DNA of 64,000 nt from Frateuria_A sp051900415 (GTDB taxonomy: Bacteria > Pseudomonadota > Gammaproteobacteria > Xanthomonadales > Rhodanobacteraceae): contig NZ_JBHZGL010000016.1 in the NCBI RefSeq assembly GCF_051900415.1, positions 4,213 to 68,212 of the forward strand, read 5' to 3'. The notes beneath the pieces are model-generated. The model worked only from the letters and a program-made list of their open reading frames with translations. It was not told where the DNA came from and made no database searches. Shown here piece by piece: positions 15,735 through 23,278 of this stretch (positions within the stretch are counted from its first letter, which is position 1; each line of letters opens with the position of its first letter). Made by a program: the position numbers and the translations under genes.

Positions 15735-18527
15735 CTAGCCGCCCAGCACCGTCCGCACCTTGCGCTCCAGCTCGTCGTCGCGGAATGGCTTCTGCACCAC
15801 CCGCTCCTCGCCGACGCCGGCCAGTGCGGTCTGGTCCGCGTAGCCGGTGACGAACAACACCGGCAGGTCCGGCCGGCGCGCGCGCGCCTGCTGGGCGACC
15901 TCCACACCGTTCATGCCGGGCATGGCGAAGTCCGCAACCAGCAGGTCCACCTGCGGCGAGCGATCGAGCAGATCCAGCGCCGCGCCGCCGGAACCGGCTT
16001 CCAGCACCTCGAAGCCGAGCTGTCGCAGCCGTGCGGCGGTGACGTCGCGGACGGCGCAGTCGTCGTCCACCAGCAGCGCGAACCGGCGCTGCGCCAACGG
16101 TTCGGCATGGGTGTGGTGGTCGGACGCGAGCTCCGTGACAGCCGCACCCGCCTGCGCGCGTGGCAGGTAGACGCGGACCGTGGTGCCCGCGCCGGGACGG
16201 CTCTCGATACGCACACCGCCGCCGGACTGCTCCGCAAACCCGAGCACCTGGGCCAGCCCGAGGCCGGACCCCTTGCCCACGCTCTTGGTGGTGAAGAAGG
16301 GCTCGAACGCGCGCGCCCGCACCTCCTCGCTCATGCCGGTGCCGGTGTCGGTGACCGAGATGGCCACGTAATCGCCCGCGGCCGGCTCGCCCGGCTGCCG
16401 CGGTTCGCCGGCAAGCGTGGCGTTGGCCGTTTCGATCGCCAGGCTGCCGCCCACCGGCATGGCGTCGCGCGCATTGATCGCCAGGTTCAGGATCACCAGC
16501 TCGATCTGGGTGGGATCGACCAGCGCGCTCCACAATCCCGGTTGCAGGTGGGCCGCCACCGCGACGCTGCCGCCCATCGTGCTGCGGAGCAATTCGCTCA
16601 TGCCCTGGACGGTGCCGTTGAGGTCGACCACCTTGGGCTCCAGCCGCTGCCGGCGGGAGAACGCGAGCAGCTGCGAGGTGAGCGTCGCACCACGCAGGGC
16701 GGCCTGGCGCATCAGTTCCAGTCGGCGACGCACCTTCGGCTCGTCGACGGTCATTTCGATCAGGTCGAGGTTGCCCAGCACAATGGTCAGCAGGTTGTTG
16801 AAGTCGTGCGCGACGCCCGAGGTGAGCTGGCCGACCGCCTCCAACCGCTGCATCTGGCGGAGCGTCGCCTCAACCCGCTCGCGGCCTTCGATCTGGTTGC
16901 GCAACTGGCGGTTGGCCGCCTCCAGTTCCTGCGCGGCGAGTTTTTCCTGGGTGATGTCGCGGCCCACCGCGTAGATACGGTCGTACTCGGCGACCGCGGT
17001 CCACGCGATCCAGCGCCAGCTGCCACTCTGGCAGCGCATGCGGTTCTCGAACGGCGGCGCCTGGTGCCCCCGGCGCAGGCAGGCCAGCACGGCATTGGCG
17101 GCCGCGCGGTCTTCCGGGTGGATGAAATCCAGGAACGGCCGCGTGAGCAGGGTTTCGGTGTCGTAGCCGAGGATGCGCGTCCAGGACGGGTTGATCACCT
17201 TGAAGTAGCCATCGAATCCGGCCACCGCGAACAGATCGCGGCTGAGTTCGAACACGCGCTCGCGCTCGCGCCCGATCTTGAAGGCCTCCTCCTGCAACGC
17301 GCGATTGCGGTCCTCCAGCGCGGTCCGCTGCTGGTGCGCGCCGGTGACGTCCTGGTTGACCCCGATCATCCGGCGCCGGCCGTCGGAGTCGGTCACGGGC
17401 GTGCCCTTGGAAAGAATCCAGCGGGTCTGGCCGTGGGCGCGGATGCGGAACTCGATATCCACCGGCTGGCCGCTTTCAGTGCTGCGACGCACGGCCTCGT
17501 CGACAGCGATGCGGTCTTCCGGGAAGACGGTGGCGAGCCAGGCCTCTTCGGGCGTGATCCCGGCGTCGGGGTCGAGCCCGAACAGCACGTACATTTCCGG
17601 CGACCAACTGGCATCCCCCGATGGCAGCTCCCACTCCCACACGCCGATCTTGCCCACCCGCTGGGCCAGCTTCAGCCGCGCCTCGCTGGCGCACAGCGCG
17701 TCCTCGGCCTGGCGGCGGGAGGTGACGTCCATCAGAACGCCCATCGCGGTCGCCGGCTGGCCGTCCACGACGTGGATTTCCGCACGCAGCAGCAGCGCGC
17801 GCTGCTCACCGTGGAGACAGTTGTAGCGAAACTCCATTTCGACGAAGCGCTCGCCGCGCGCCAGCGCGTCGACCATGCCGGTCTGTACGCGCTCGCGCTC
17901 GCCCGGCGGGTAGCCGGCGCGGATCTGTTCGACCGTCGGCGTGGCGTCCTCGGGAAAACCGAGCAGGCGGTTGAGCTCGGGCGAACCGACCATGGTTTCG
18001 TTGCGCAGGTCCACTTCCCACACAGCCATGCGCCCGGCCTCGATCGCCAGGCGCAGCCGCGCCTCGCTGGTTTCCAGCGCTGCCCGCAGTTGCCGCCATT
18101 CGCTGACATCCTGCAATGTGCCGGTGTAGCGCACCGCGCGCACCTCGCCGTCGACCGGCGCGAACAACGCTTCGCCGTGGGCCACGACCCAACGGACCTG
18201 GCCGTCCGGGTGCACCACGCGGTACTCGTAGGGCACGCTCTCGCGGATCGTCGGATCAAGCGCACGCAGCAGCATGCCGTGGGTGCGCGGCAGGTCGTCG
18301 GGATGGGTGCACGCCTGCAGTTGCTCCAGGCTCAACGGCGCGTCGCCCGGCGGCAGGCCGCAGATCTCGCGGGCGCGGGGCGAGTAGACGAAGGTGTTGT
18401 CGAGCAGGTTCCAGTCCCAGACGCCCAGCCTGGCGGCGCGCGTCGCCAGCTCCAGCCGGCGTGCCTCGCTGCCAAACGGCAACTCGGCGCGCGCCTGGGC
18501 AGAGATCGGACCCGCGCGGTGCTGCAT
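15735..18527 (-). CDS. Soluble multi-PAS hybrid histidine kinase
   Basis: A 930-residue hybrid kinase with no membrane segment. Four PAS/PAC units are visible at roughly residues 25-145, 150-275, 285-405 and 425-545, each ending in a typical PAC motif (for example YTGTLQDVSE, GVLMDVTSRR, GVNQDVTGAH, AVGRDITQEK). The kinase core has the phospho-acceptor His574 in GVAHDFNNLLT, an N-box (NLAINARDAMP) and G-boxes (DTGTGMS, GKGSGLGLAQV). A C-terminal receiver follows with Asp866 in LVADFAMPG and the Lys in VQKPF. It senses an unknown cytoplasmic signal. The neighbouring gene on the same strand encodes a second hybrid kinase of the same HDFNN class. Confidence 0.9.
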   Translation of the reverse strand: MQHRAGPISAQARAELPFGSEARRLELATRAARLGVWDWNLLDNTFVYSPRAREICGLPPGDAPLSLEQLQACTHPDDLPRTHGMLLRALDPTIRESVPYEYRVVHPDGQVRWVVAHGEALFAPVDGEVRAVRYTGTLQDVSEWRQLRAALETSEARLRLAIEAGRMAVWEVDLRNETMVGSPELNRLLGFPEDATPTVEQIRAGYPPGERERVQTGMVDALARGERFVEMEFRYNCLHGEQRALLLRAEIHVVDGQPATAMGVLMDVTSRRQAEDALCASEARLKLAQRVGKIGVWEWELPSGDASWSPEMYVLFGLDPDAGITPEEAWLATVFPEDRIAVDEAVRRSTESGQPVDIEFRIRAHGQTRWILSKGTPVTDSDGRRRMIGVNQDVTGAHQQRTALEDRNRALQEEAFKIGRERERVFELSRDLFAVAGFDGYFKVINPSWTRILGYDTETLLTRPFLDFIHPEDRAAANAVLACLRRGHQAPPFENRMRCQSGSWRWIAWTAVAEYDRIYAVGRDITQEKLAAQELEAANRQLRNQIEGRERVEATLRQMQRLEAVGQLTSGVAHDFNNLLTIVLGNLDLIEMTVDEPKVRRRLELMRQAALRGATLTSQLLAFSRRQRLEPKVVDLNGTVQGMSELLRSTMGGSVAVAAHLQPGLWSALVDPTQIELVILNLAINARDAMPVGGSLAIETANATLAGEPRQPGEPAAGDYVAISVTDTGTGMSEEVRARAFEPFFTTKSVGKGSGLGLAQVLGFAEQSGGGVRIESRPGAGTTVRVYLPRAQAGAAVTELASDHHTHAEPLAQRRFALLVDDDCAVRDVTAARLRQLGFEVLEAGSGGAALDLLDRSPQVDLLVADFAMPGMNGVEVAQQARARRPDLPVLFVTGYADQTALAGVGEERVVQKPFRDDELERKVRTVLGG

Positions 18528-18681
18528 GACAATCCCTCGTACCTAGGGCCAGCCAAGGCACTGTAGCGCAGGCTGGGCACGGACGACGTGAGGCTTGGCG
18601 TGGGATTGTGGCCGTTGCGTCCGCCATGCCCCTCACGCCCGACCGGAAGCGGACGGAACGTGAACCCGCCGCGGTGCTAGT

Positions 18682-20622
18682 TCAGCCAGCCTCTTCCGTG
18701 ATGCCGAGCTGGCCCGCCGCGTCGCCGATGGCCCGATGCAGGTCGCGCCGGGTGAAAGGCTTGCTGAGTCGCACCAGGTCCGGAAGCGGCGCACCGGGCA
18801 GGTCGGCATAACCGGACGCCAGCACGATCGGCATGCCCGGGACGCGCTCGCGCAAGAGCCCGGCCAGCCGGATGCCGGTCATGCCCGGCATCGCCTGGTC
18901 GGTGACGACCACGTCCACGTCACCACCGGCATCGACGTATGCCAAGGCCTCCTCGGCCGAGCGCACGGCATGGACGACGTGGCCCAGATCCTCGGCCATC
19001 GCCATCGTGCTCAGCAGGACCAGTTCGTCATCGTCCACGATCAGGAGCGTCAGCGGCTCGCCTTCGTGCAGCGGTGCATCGGCGTCATCGCTCGCCTCGG
19101 CAGTCCTCGGCGCATCGGCCTTCGCCGGAGCCACCGGCAGCCAGATCTCGACCGTGGTGCCCCTGCCCGGCTGGCTCTGCAGCAGCAGGCGTCCGCCCGA
19201 TTGCTCGGCCAGGCCAAAGGCCATCGACAGGCCCAGGCCGGTGCCCTTGCCCACGCCCTTGGTGGTGAAGAACGGCTCCGTGGCGCGTTTGACCGTGTCC
19301 TCGTCCATACCGTGGCCCTCGTCGGCGACCCACAGGCAGACATACTCGCCGTGCGGAAGCGCGGTCGAGTGGCCTTCGCCCACGTGCTCGCTGCGCGCGC
19401 CGATTTCCAGCCGGCCGCCCTGCGGCATCGCATCGCGGCCGTTGACGGCCAGGTTGAGCAATGCGAGCTCCAATTGGTTCGGATCGATCAGCACCCGCGG
19501 GAGCTGCAGCGGGAAGCTGGTGCCGATGCGGATTTCCGGGCCCAGCGAACGGCGGATCAGTTCCGCCATGCCGTGCACCAGCAGCGGCACATCGACCGGC
19601 CGCGGATGCAGCTCCTGCCGGCGCGCGAAGGCGAGCATGCGCTGGGTCAGCGCCGCGCCACGCTGTGCGCCGGCCATCGCGTTGTCCAGCAGCAGTTGCG
19701 GTCGCGCGGCCGGCGGCAGCCACTTGCGCAACAGTTCAAGGTTGCCCATTACCGCCATCAGCAGGTTGTTGAAGTCGTGCGCCACGCCGCCGGTGAGATG
19801 GCCGATGGATTCGGATTTCTGCGCCTGGAACAGTGCTTCACGCGCGACCGCCAGCTCCTCTTCGGCGCGCTTTTTCTCGGTGACGTCGCGGGTGATCTTG
19901 GCAAAGCCCACGACCCGGCCCTCGGCGTCGGTCAGGCGATCGATCACCACGTGCGCCCAGAACAGGGTGCCGTCCTTGCGCTTGCGCCAGCCCTCGCCCT
20001 CGTACACGCCCTGCGCGCGCGCGATGGCCAGGTTGCGCGATGGCTTGCCGGCGCTGGCGTCCTCGTCCGCGTAAAAATGGCTGAAATGCTTGCCCAATAC
20101 CTCGTCGGCGCGATAGCCCTTGATGCGCTGGGCGCCGGCGTTCCAGCTGGCGACGTGGCCATCCGGATCGAGCAGGTAGATCGCGTAGTCGCGCACGCCC
20201 TGCACGAGCAGGCTGAACTGCTGCTCGTTGCTGCCGAGCATGTCATCGGACTGGTGCGGCCAGGGAATGTCGCGGGCGAGATAGGCGTACCCCTCCAGCT
20301 GGCCGGTCTTGTCACGCACGGCCTCCAGGATGGTTCGCGTCCACACCCGCTGGTCGTGCTTGCCCAGGCGCCAGCCTGTCTCCTCGTCGCGCCCCTCGTC
20401 CCTCGCTGCCTGGAGTGCCTGTTCGGGCAGCCCGGCGGAGCGGCTCTCGGGGGTGTGGAGTGTCGCGAACGGCTGGCCGACGATCTCGTCGGCGGTGTAA
20501 CCAAAAATACGTTCGGCGCCCACGTTCCAAGTGGCGATGCGGCCCTGCGGGTCGAGGAAAACCATGGCAAGCGCATCGAGCGCCTGCACCATCCGGCTGC
20601 AATTTTCCCCACCTGTCGACAT
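18682..20622 (-). CDS. Soluble PAS-PAS hybrid histidine kinase
   Basis: A 646-residue kinase starting at ATG 20622 behind GAGAGGTAGG; the frame extends upstream but the extra residues look non-conserved. Two PAS domains (about residues 11-130 and 140-260) have PAC ends YAYLARDIP and VGFAKITRDVTEKK. The core has His282 in GVAHDFNNLLMAV, the ATP-binding boxes NLAVNGRDAMP, DEGHGMD and GKGTGLGLSM, and a C-terminal receiver with Asp575 in VVTDQAMPGM. The second PAS plus KKRAEEELA linker resembles PAS domains that bind flavin or haem, but no cofactor Cys or His can be assigned with confidence. Tandem with the four-PAS kinase, separated by 154 bases. Confidence 0.9.
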   Translation of the reverse strand: MSTGGENCSRMVQALDALAMVFLDPQGRIATWNVGAERIFGYTADEIVGQPFATLHTPESRSAGLPEQALQAARDEGRDEETGWRLGKHDQRVWTRTILEAVRDKTGQLEGYAYLARDIPWPHQSDDMLGSNEQQFSLLVQGVRDYAIYLLDPDGHVASWNAGAQRIKGYRADEVLGKHFSHFYADEDASAGKPSRNLAIARAQGVYEGEGWRKRKDGTLFWAHVVIDRLTDAEGRVVGFAKITRDVTEKKRAEEELAVAREALFQAQKSESIGHLTGGVAHDFNNLLMAVMGNLELLRKWLPPAARPQLLLDNAMAGAQRGAALTQRMLAFARRQELHPRPVDVPLLVHGMAELIRRSLGPEIRIGTSFPLQLPRVLIDPNQLELALLNLAVNGRDAMPQGGRLEIGARSEHVGEGHSTALPHGEYVCLWVADEGHGMDEDTVKRATEPFFTTKGVGKGTGLGLSMAFGLAEQSGGRLLLQSQPGRGTTVEIWLPVAPAKADAPRTAEASDDADAPLHEGEPLTLLIVDDDELVLLSTMAMAEDLGHVVHAVRSAEEALAYVDAGGDVDVVVTDQAMPGMTGIRLAGLLRERVPGMPIVLASGYADLPGAPLPDLVRLSKPFTRRDLHRAIGDAAGQLGITEEAG

Positions 20623-20706
20623 GCCTACCTCTCGAACGAAACGACCTGCAACTCGCGCAGGCAGACCGCGGATTATGCGGCCTGCCCTCATCGACACCGT
20701 GAATGC

Positions 20707-21315
20707 CTAGCCCGCGATCTGCGCCCGCTCCAGCGCCGCCACGTGGCGCTCCAGACGCGGCCCCAGATAGCAATGTGAACCGCAGGGAAGCAGACCCGCC
20801 TGTGCGAACTGGCGAAGGTACCAAGCGGGCGGACGCGAGAAAAAGCCTTCGCGGTCGCCGACCACGTCGTCCCGACTCGTGAACACCTCCAGGAACGCCA
20901 CGCCCTCGAGCATCTCGCCTATGCCGGCGAGGCCCGCGCGGATTTCCGCCGGCCGCAGGTAATGCAGCACGTCGGTGCACACGATCAGGTCGAAGCGCTC
21001 CTCGAAGCGCAGGTGCTCCAGCTGGCCGAAGCTTGCCAGCCCGACGTTGCGGCTGCGCCCGTAGCGGGCCACCACGTAGGAGCTCGCGTCCAGCCCGCGA
21101 TACGCCACGCCCGGCCGCAGGCCGCGCAGCGGCGCGCGCCAGGGCGCCTCGCCGCAACCGACGTCCAGCACGTTGCGCAGCGGGCGACCCAGGTAGTACT
21201 CGGCCTGCGCGACGGCCAGCGCTACCTTGCGCTTCAGCTCGGCGGCGGAGGCGACGGCGTGGCGCGGGTCGCGGTACCACTTGTCGAAATAGGCGCGGTC
21301 GTAGGTCTTGGGCAT
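20707..21315 (-). CDS. Class I SAM-dependent methyltransferase
   Basis: About 202 residues from ATG 21315 (MPKTYDRAYFDKWYRD); ATG 21342 (MGFFRNRQP) is also open and neither has a clear ribosome site. The Rossmann motifs are LRNVLDVGCGEAPWR (motif I), YRGLDASSYVV, RFDLIVCTDVLHYL and GVAFLEVFTSRDD. The substrate is unknown; TYDRAYFDKWYR at the N-terminus is common in small-molecule methyltransferases of this order. It is upstream of the hybrid kinase gene on the same strand, 84 bases away, with no evidence of a functional link. Confidence 0.82.
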   Translation of the reverse strand: MPKTYDRAYFDKWYRDPRHAVASAAELKRKVALAVAQAEYYLGRPLRNVLDVGCGEAPWRAPLRGLRPGVAYRGLDASSYVVARYGRSRNVGLASFGQLEHLRFEERFDLIVCTDVLHYLRPAEIRAGLAGIGEMLEGVAFLEVFTSRDDVVGDREGFFSRPPAWYLRQFAQAGLLPCGSHCYLGPRLERHVAALERAQIAG

Positions 21316-21418
21316 GGGCTGGCGGTTGCGAAAAAAGCCCATGGTACGGCCTGGCAATCACCCGACGCATACATGGGGCACTCCAGCATTTTTCCAACCG
21401 CCCCGCCTGGAGCCCGAC

Positions 21419-21712
21419 ATGTCCATGATCCGCCTGCGCCTGATCGGCAACCGCGACGCCGCCGACTCGATCATCACCATGCTGCATGGCATCGACGGCA
21501 TCGAGCACGTCGAGGAGATCGAGGACTTCATGCTCGGCGTGCGCGACGATTCCAGCTCCGCCAACCTCGTGGACGACAGCGAAGGCCGCGTCTTCATGGT
21601 CGAGGTCGATGCGCCGGACGACATGCGCGCCGACGCGGTGCGGGTGGTCGCCGAGGCCGAGGCGCGGCGTCTGGACGCCGGCCTGGAGATCGTCGACGGC
21701 GAGGATTTCTGA
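21419..21712 (+). CDS. Small acidic protein of unknown function
   Basis: A 97-residue protein starting ATG 21419 (MSMIRLRLIGNRDAAD). It is strongly acidic, with a predicted beta-alpha-beta pattern (MIRLRLIGN, DSIITMLHGIDGIEHVEEI, GRVFMVEVDAPDDM) that looks like a small ferredoxin-like fold of the kind used in regulatory or metal-transport modules. No cysteines are present. I do not recognise a named family. It diverges from the methyltransferase gene. Confidence 0.7.
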   Translation: MSMIRLRLIGNRDAADSIITMLHGIDGIEHVEEIEDFMLGVRDDSSSANLVDDSEGRVFMVEVDAPDDMRADAVRVVAEAEARRLDAGLEIVDGEDF

Positions 21713-21781
21713 GTCGCCCAATGCAGGAGACCGCGTGCGCGCAAGGCTCCGTGCAGGACGCGCGGCAGCGTCCGACCTGAT

Positions 21782-21857
21782 GTAGGAGCCCGCTTGCGGG
21801 CGATGCCTTTCGCGCCGCAAAACCAACGTAGAGCGTCGCCCGCGAGCGGGCTCCAAC
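21782..21857. repeat. GTAG REP palindrome (GCCCGCTTGCGGGCGATG subtype)
   Basis: The left arm GTAGGAGCCCGCTTGCGGGC is complementary to GCCCGCGAGCGGGCTCC near 21839. It sits between the small acidic gene and the convergent HAAS membrane gene. It shares the subtype of the elements at 9046 and 58300. Confidence 0.88.
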
Positions 21858-21866
21858 AGGGTTCGC

Positions 21867-22784
21867 TCAGCCGCCGCGCACCAGCAGGTGCCGCGCGACC
21901 TGCCCGTGCATGCGGCCCAGCCCGCGTGCCAGGTGCAGGGTGGCGAACAGCAGCAGCACGCCCAGCACGCACAGTGCGATGGCATCGCCCCAACCCGGTA
22001 CGTGCTCGCCAAAGCCCCAGTCGATGATCACCCGGTGGTCGACGAACAGCCGCGACAGGTCGCCGCCGTTCACCATCCAGGCCACCGGCGCACCGATGAA
22101 GCCCACCGACACCGACACCAGCGTCACCGCGATCGTGAAGTAGACGATGCCGAGCGGGAGCATCAGCAGCATGTAAAGCAGCGTGGTCCAGGTACGCGCA
22201 TCGGTGAACATCGCGCCGATGCGTTTGAGCAACGTCAGGTCACGCGTCGGATACGGCGGGCGGCGCGGCATGCGGGCGCCCAGCATGGCCTCCACGATGC
22301 GCCCCTCGACCAGCGAGAGCAGCCGCACCGAGCCGAAGAACAGCACGATGAAAGGCAGCCCGACGATCAGCACCGACAGCCCCGCCGACAGCGACACGCC
22401 GGTGACCGCCCAGGTGAAATAGAAGATGCCCGTGGCCAGCGCCAGCACCATGTAGAACAGCGCGCCGTAAGTGCGCGGATCGGCTGCCACGCCGAAGAAG
22501 CGACCGGCCAGCGAGCGGCGCTTTGGCGGCGGCGGCGGGCGCAGCGCGCGCTGGATCCGGATCTCCTGGTCGCGATAGAGCTCGGCCACCTCCTCCGGTG
22601 CGCCGTAGCTGCCCACGACGTGGCCCAGCATGTCCGCCTCGCTGCGCGTGGGCTGTTCGGCGAGCTCGGCGCGCAGGTGTTCCTCCGCGTCGTAGAGCGC
22701 ATCCTGCACCAGTGCCGGGTCGGCGCCCCGCAGCGCGGCACGCAGCTGGTCGAGGTATTCGTTGATCGTGCGCGGTGCGTTCAT
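21867..22784 (-). CDS. HAAS-domain membrane protein with two sensor-type membrane modules
   Basis: A 305-residue protein. The N-terminal 70 residues form a HAAS/DUF1700 helical domain (TINEYLDQLRAAL, DALYDAEEHLRAELAEQ). Two tandem membrane modules follow, at about residues 100-160 and 185-300, each beginning with a similar motif (FFGVAADPRTYGALFYMVLALATGIFYFT-like; IGAMFTDARTWTTLLYMLLMLPLGIVYFT-like), so the protein arose by internal duplication. ATG 22784 overlaps the padR stop as TGATG; GTG 22787 is an alternative. HAAS membrane proteins coupled to PadR regulators commonly act as envelope sensors or anti-regulators. The ligand is not known. Confidence 0.82.
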   Translation of the reverse strand: MNAPRTINEYLDQLRAALRGADPALVQDALYDAEEHLRAELAEQPTRSEADMLGHVVGSYGAPEEVAELYRDQEIRIQRALRPPPPPKRRSLAGRFFGVAADPRTYGALFYMVLALATGIFYFTWAVTGVSLSAGLSVLIVGLPFIVLFFGSVRLLSLVEGRIVEAMLGARMPRRPPYPTRDLTLLKRIGAMFTDARTWTTLLYMLLMLPLGIVYFTIAVTLVSVSVGFIGAPVAWMVNGGDLSRLFVDHRVIIDWGFGEHVPGWGDAIALCVLGVLLLFATLHLARGLGRMHGQVARHLLVRGG

Positions 22785-23182
22785 CACACCTCTCCTTGAA
22801 GGACCTTGTCGACGGAATCACGCGTGGCGTTCCAGGCCGCGACCCATTCGCGCAGCACTTCCCGCCCCGGTGGGGTAACGCGGTAATAGCGGCGCGGTGG
22901 CCCGCTCACCGAAGGCTCGACCTCGCTGGCCAGCAGCCCGGCCGCTTCCAGGTTGCGCAGCACCGGGTAGAGCGCGCTCTGCTTGCCGGCCAGCACGCCC
23001 TCGCCCAGTTCCTCCAGCCGCTTGGCGATCTGGTAGCCGTACAGCGGCTGCTTCGATTGCTCAAGCACCGCCAGCAGCACCAGCGAGACGGTGCCGGCGG
23101 AGAGTTCCTTCTGGAATTTCTTCAGATGGCTGACCCGATCGTCCACGCGCTTGCCTGCACTGCCACTTGGGTTGGTGTGCAT
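22784..23182 (-). CDS. PadR family transcriptional regulator
   Basis: A 132-residue regulator of the PadR family. The winged helix is clear: LSAGTVSLVLLAVLEQSKQPLYGYQIAKRL, then GKQSALYPVLRNLEAAGLL and PPRRYYRVTPPGREVL for the wing, with a short C-terminal dimer helix (short subfamily PadR-s1-like). It is translationally coupled to the HAAS membrane gene by a one-base TGATG overlap, a conserved gene pair in which PadR usually represses the operon. An 8-base palindrome 14 bases upstream of the start could be its operator. Confidence 0.9.
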   Translation of the reverse strand: MHTNPSGSAGKRVDDRVSHLKKFQKELSAGTVSLVLLAVLEQSKQPLYGYQIAKRLEELGEGVLAGKQSALYPVLRNLEAAGLLASEVEPSVSGPPRRYYRVTPPGREVLREWVAAWNATRDSVDKVLQGEV

Positions 23183-23195
23183 CTTATTGCGAAGT

Positions 23196-23203
23196 TAGTA
23201 CTA
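23196..23203. promoter_or_regulatory. Candidate padR operator (TAGTACTA palindrome)
   Basis: A perfect 8-base palindrome sits 14 bases upstream of the padR start inside an AT-richer patch (TTATTGCGAAGTTAGTACTA) that stands out from the GC-rich surroundings and could contain the padR promoter. It is not the ATGT/ACAT motif described for some PadR proteins, so the assignment is weak. Confidence 0.3.
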
Positions 23204-23278
23204 GTCCATGGGCCTGAAGTCATGGCGGCGCGCGCCCCGGCCGTCACCTACGGGCGAGCTGCCGCAGGGCCGCGGTAG

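Noticed and set aside
13993..16533. A single long minus-strand frame joining the M28 peptidase to upstream sequence
   Set aside because: The first 290 codons are a different frame of the hybrid kinase gene; the peptidase has its own signal peptide and ribosome site at 15660.
15672..18566. A 964-codon frame on the plus strand
   Set aside because: It runs exactly antisense to the four-PAS kinase, its translation is a low-complexity His/Arg/Gln/Ala string with no motif, and such frames are expected at this GC content.
18736..20778. A 680-codon plus-strand frame
   Set aside because: It mirrors the PAS-PAS hybrid kinase and has only random-looking His/Gln/Arg-rich sequence.
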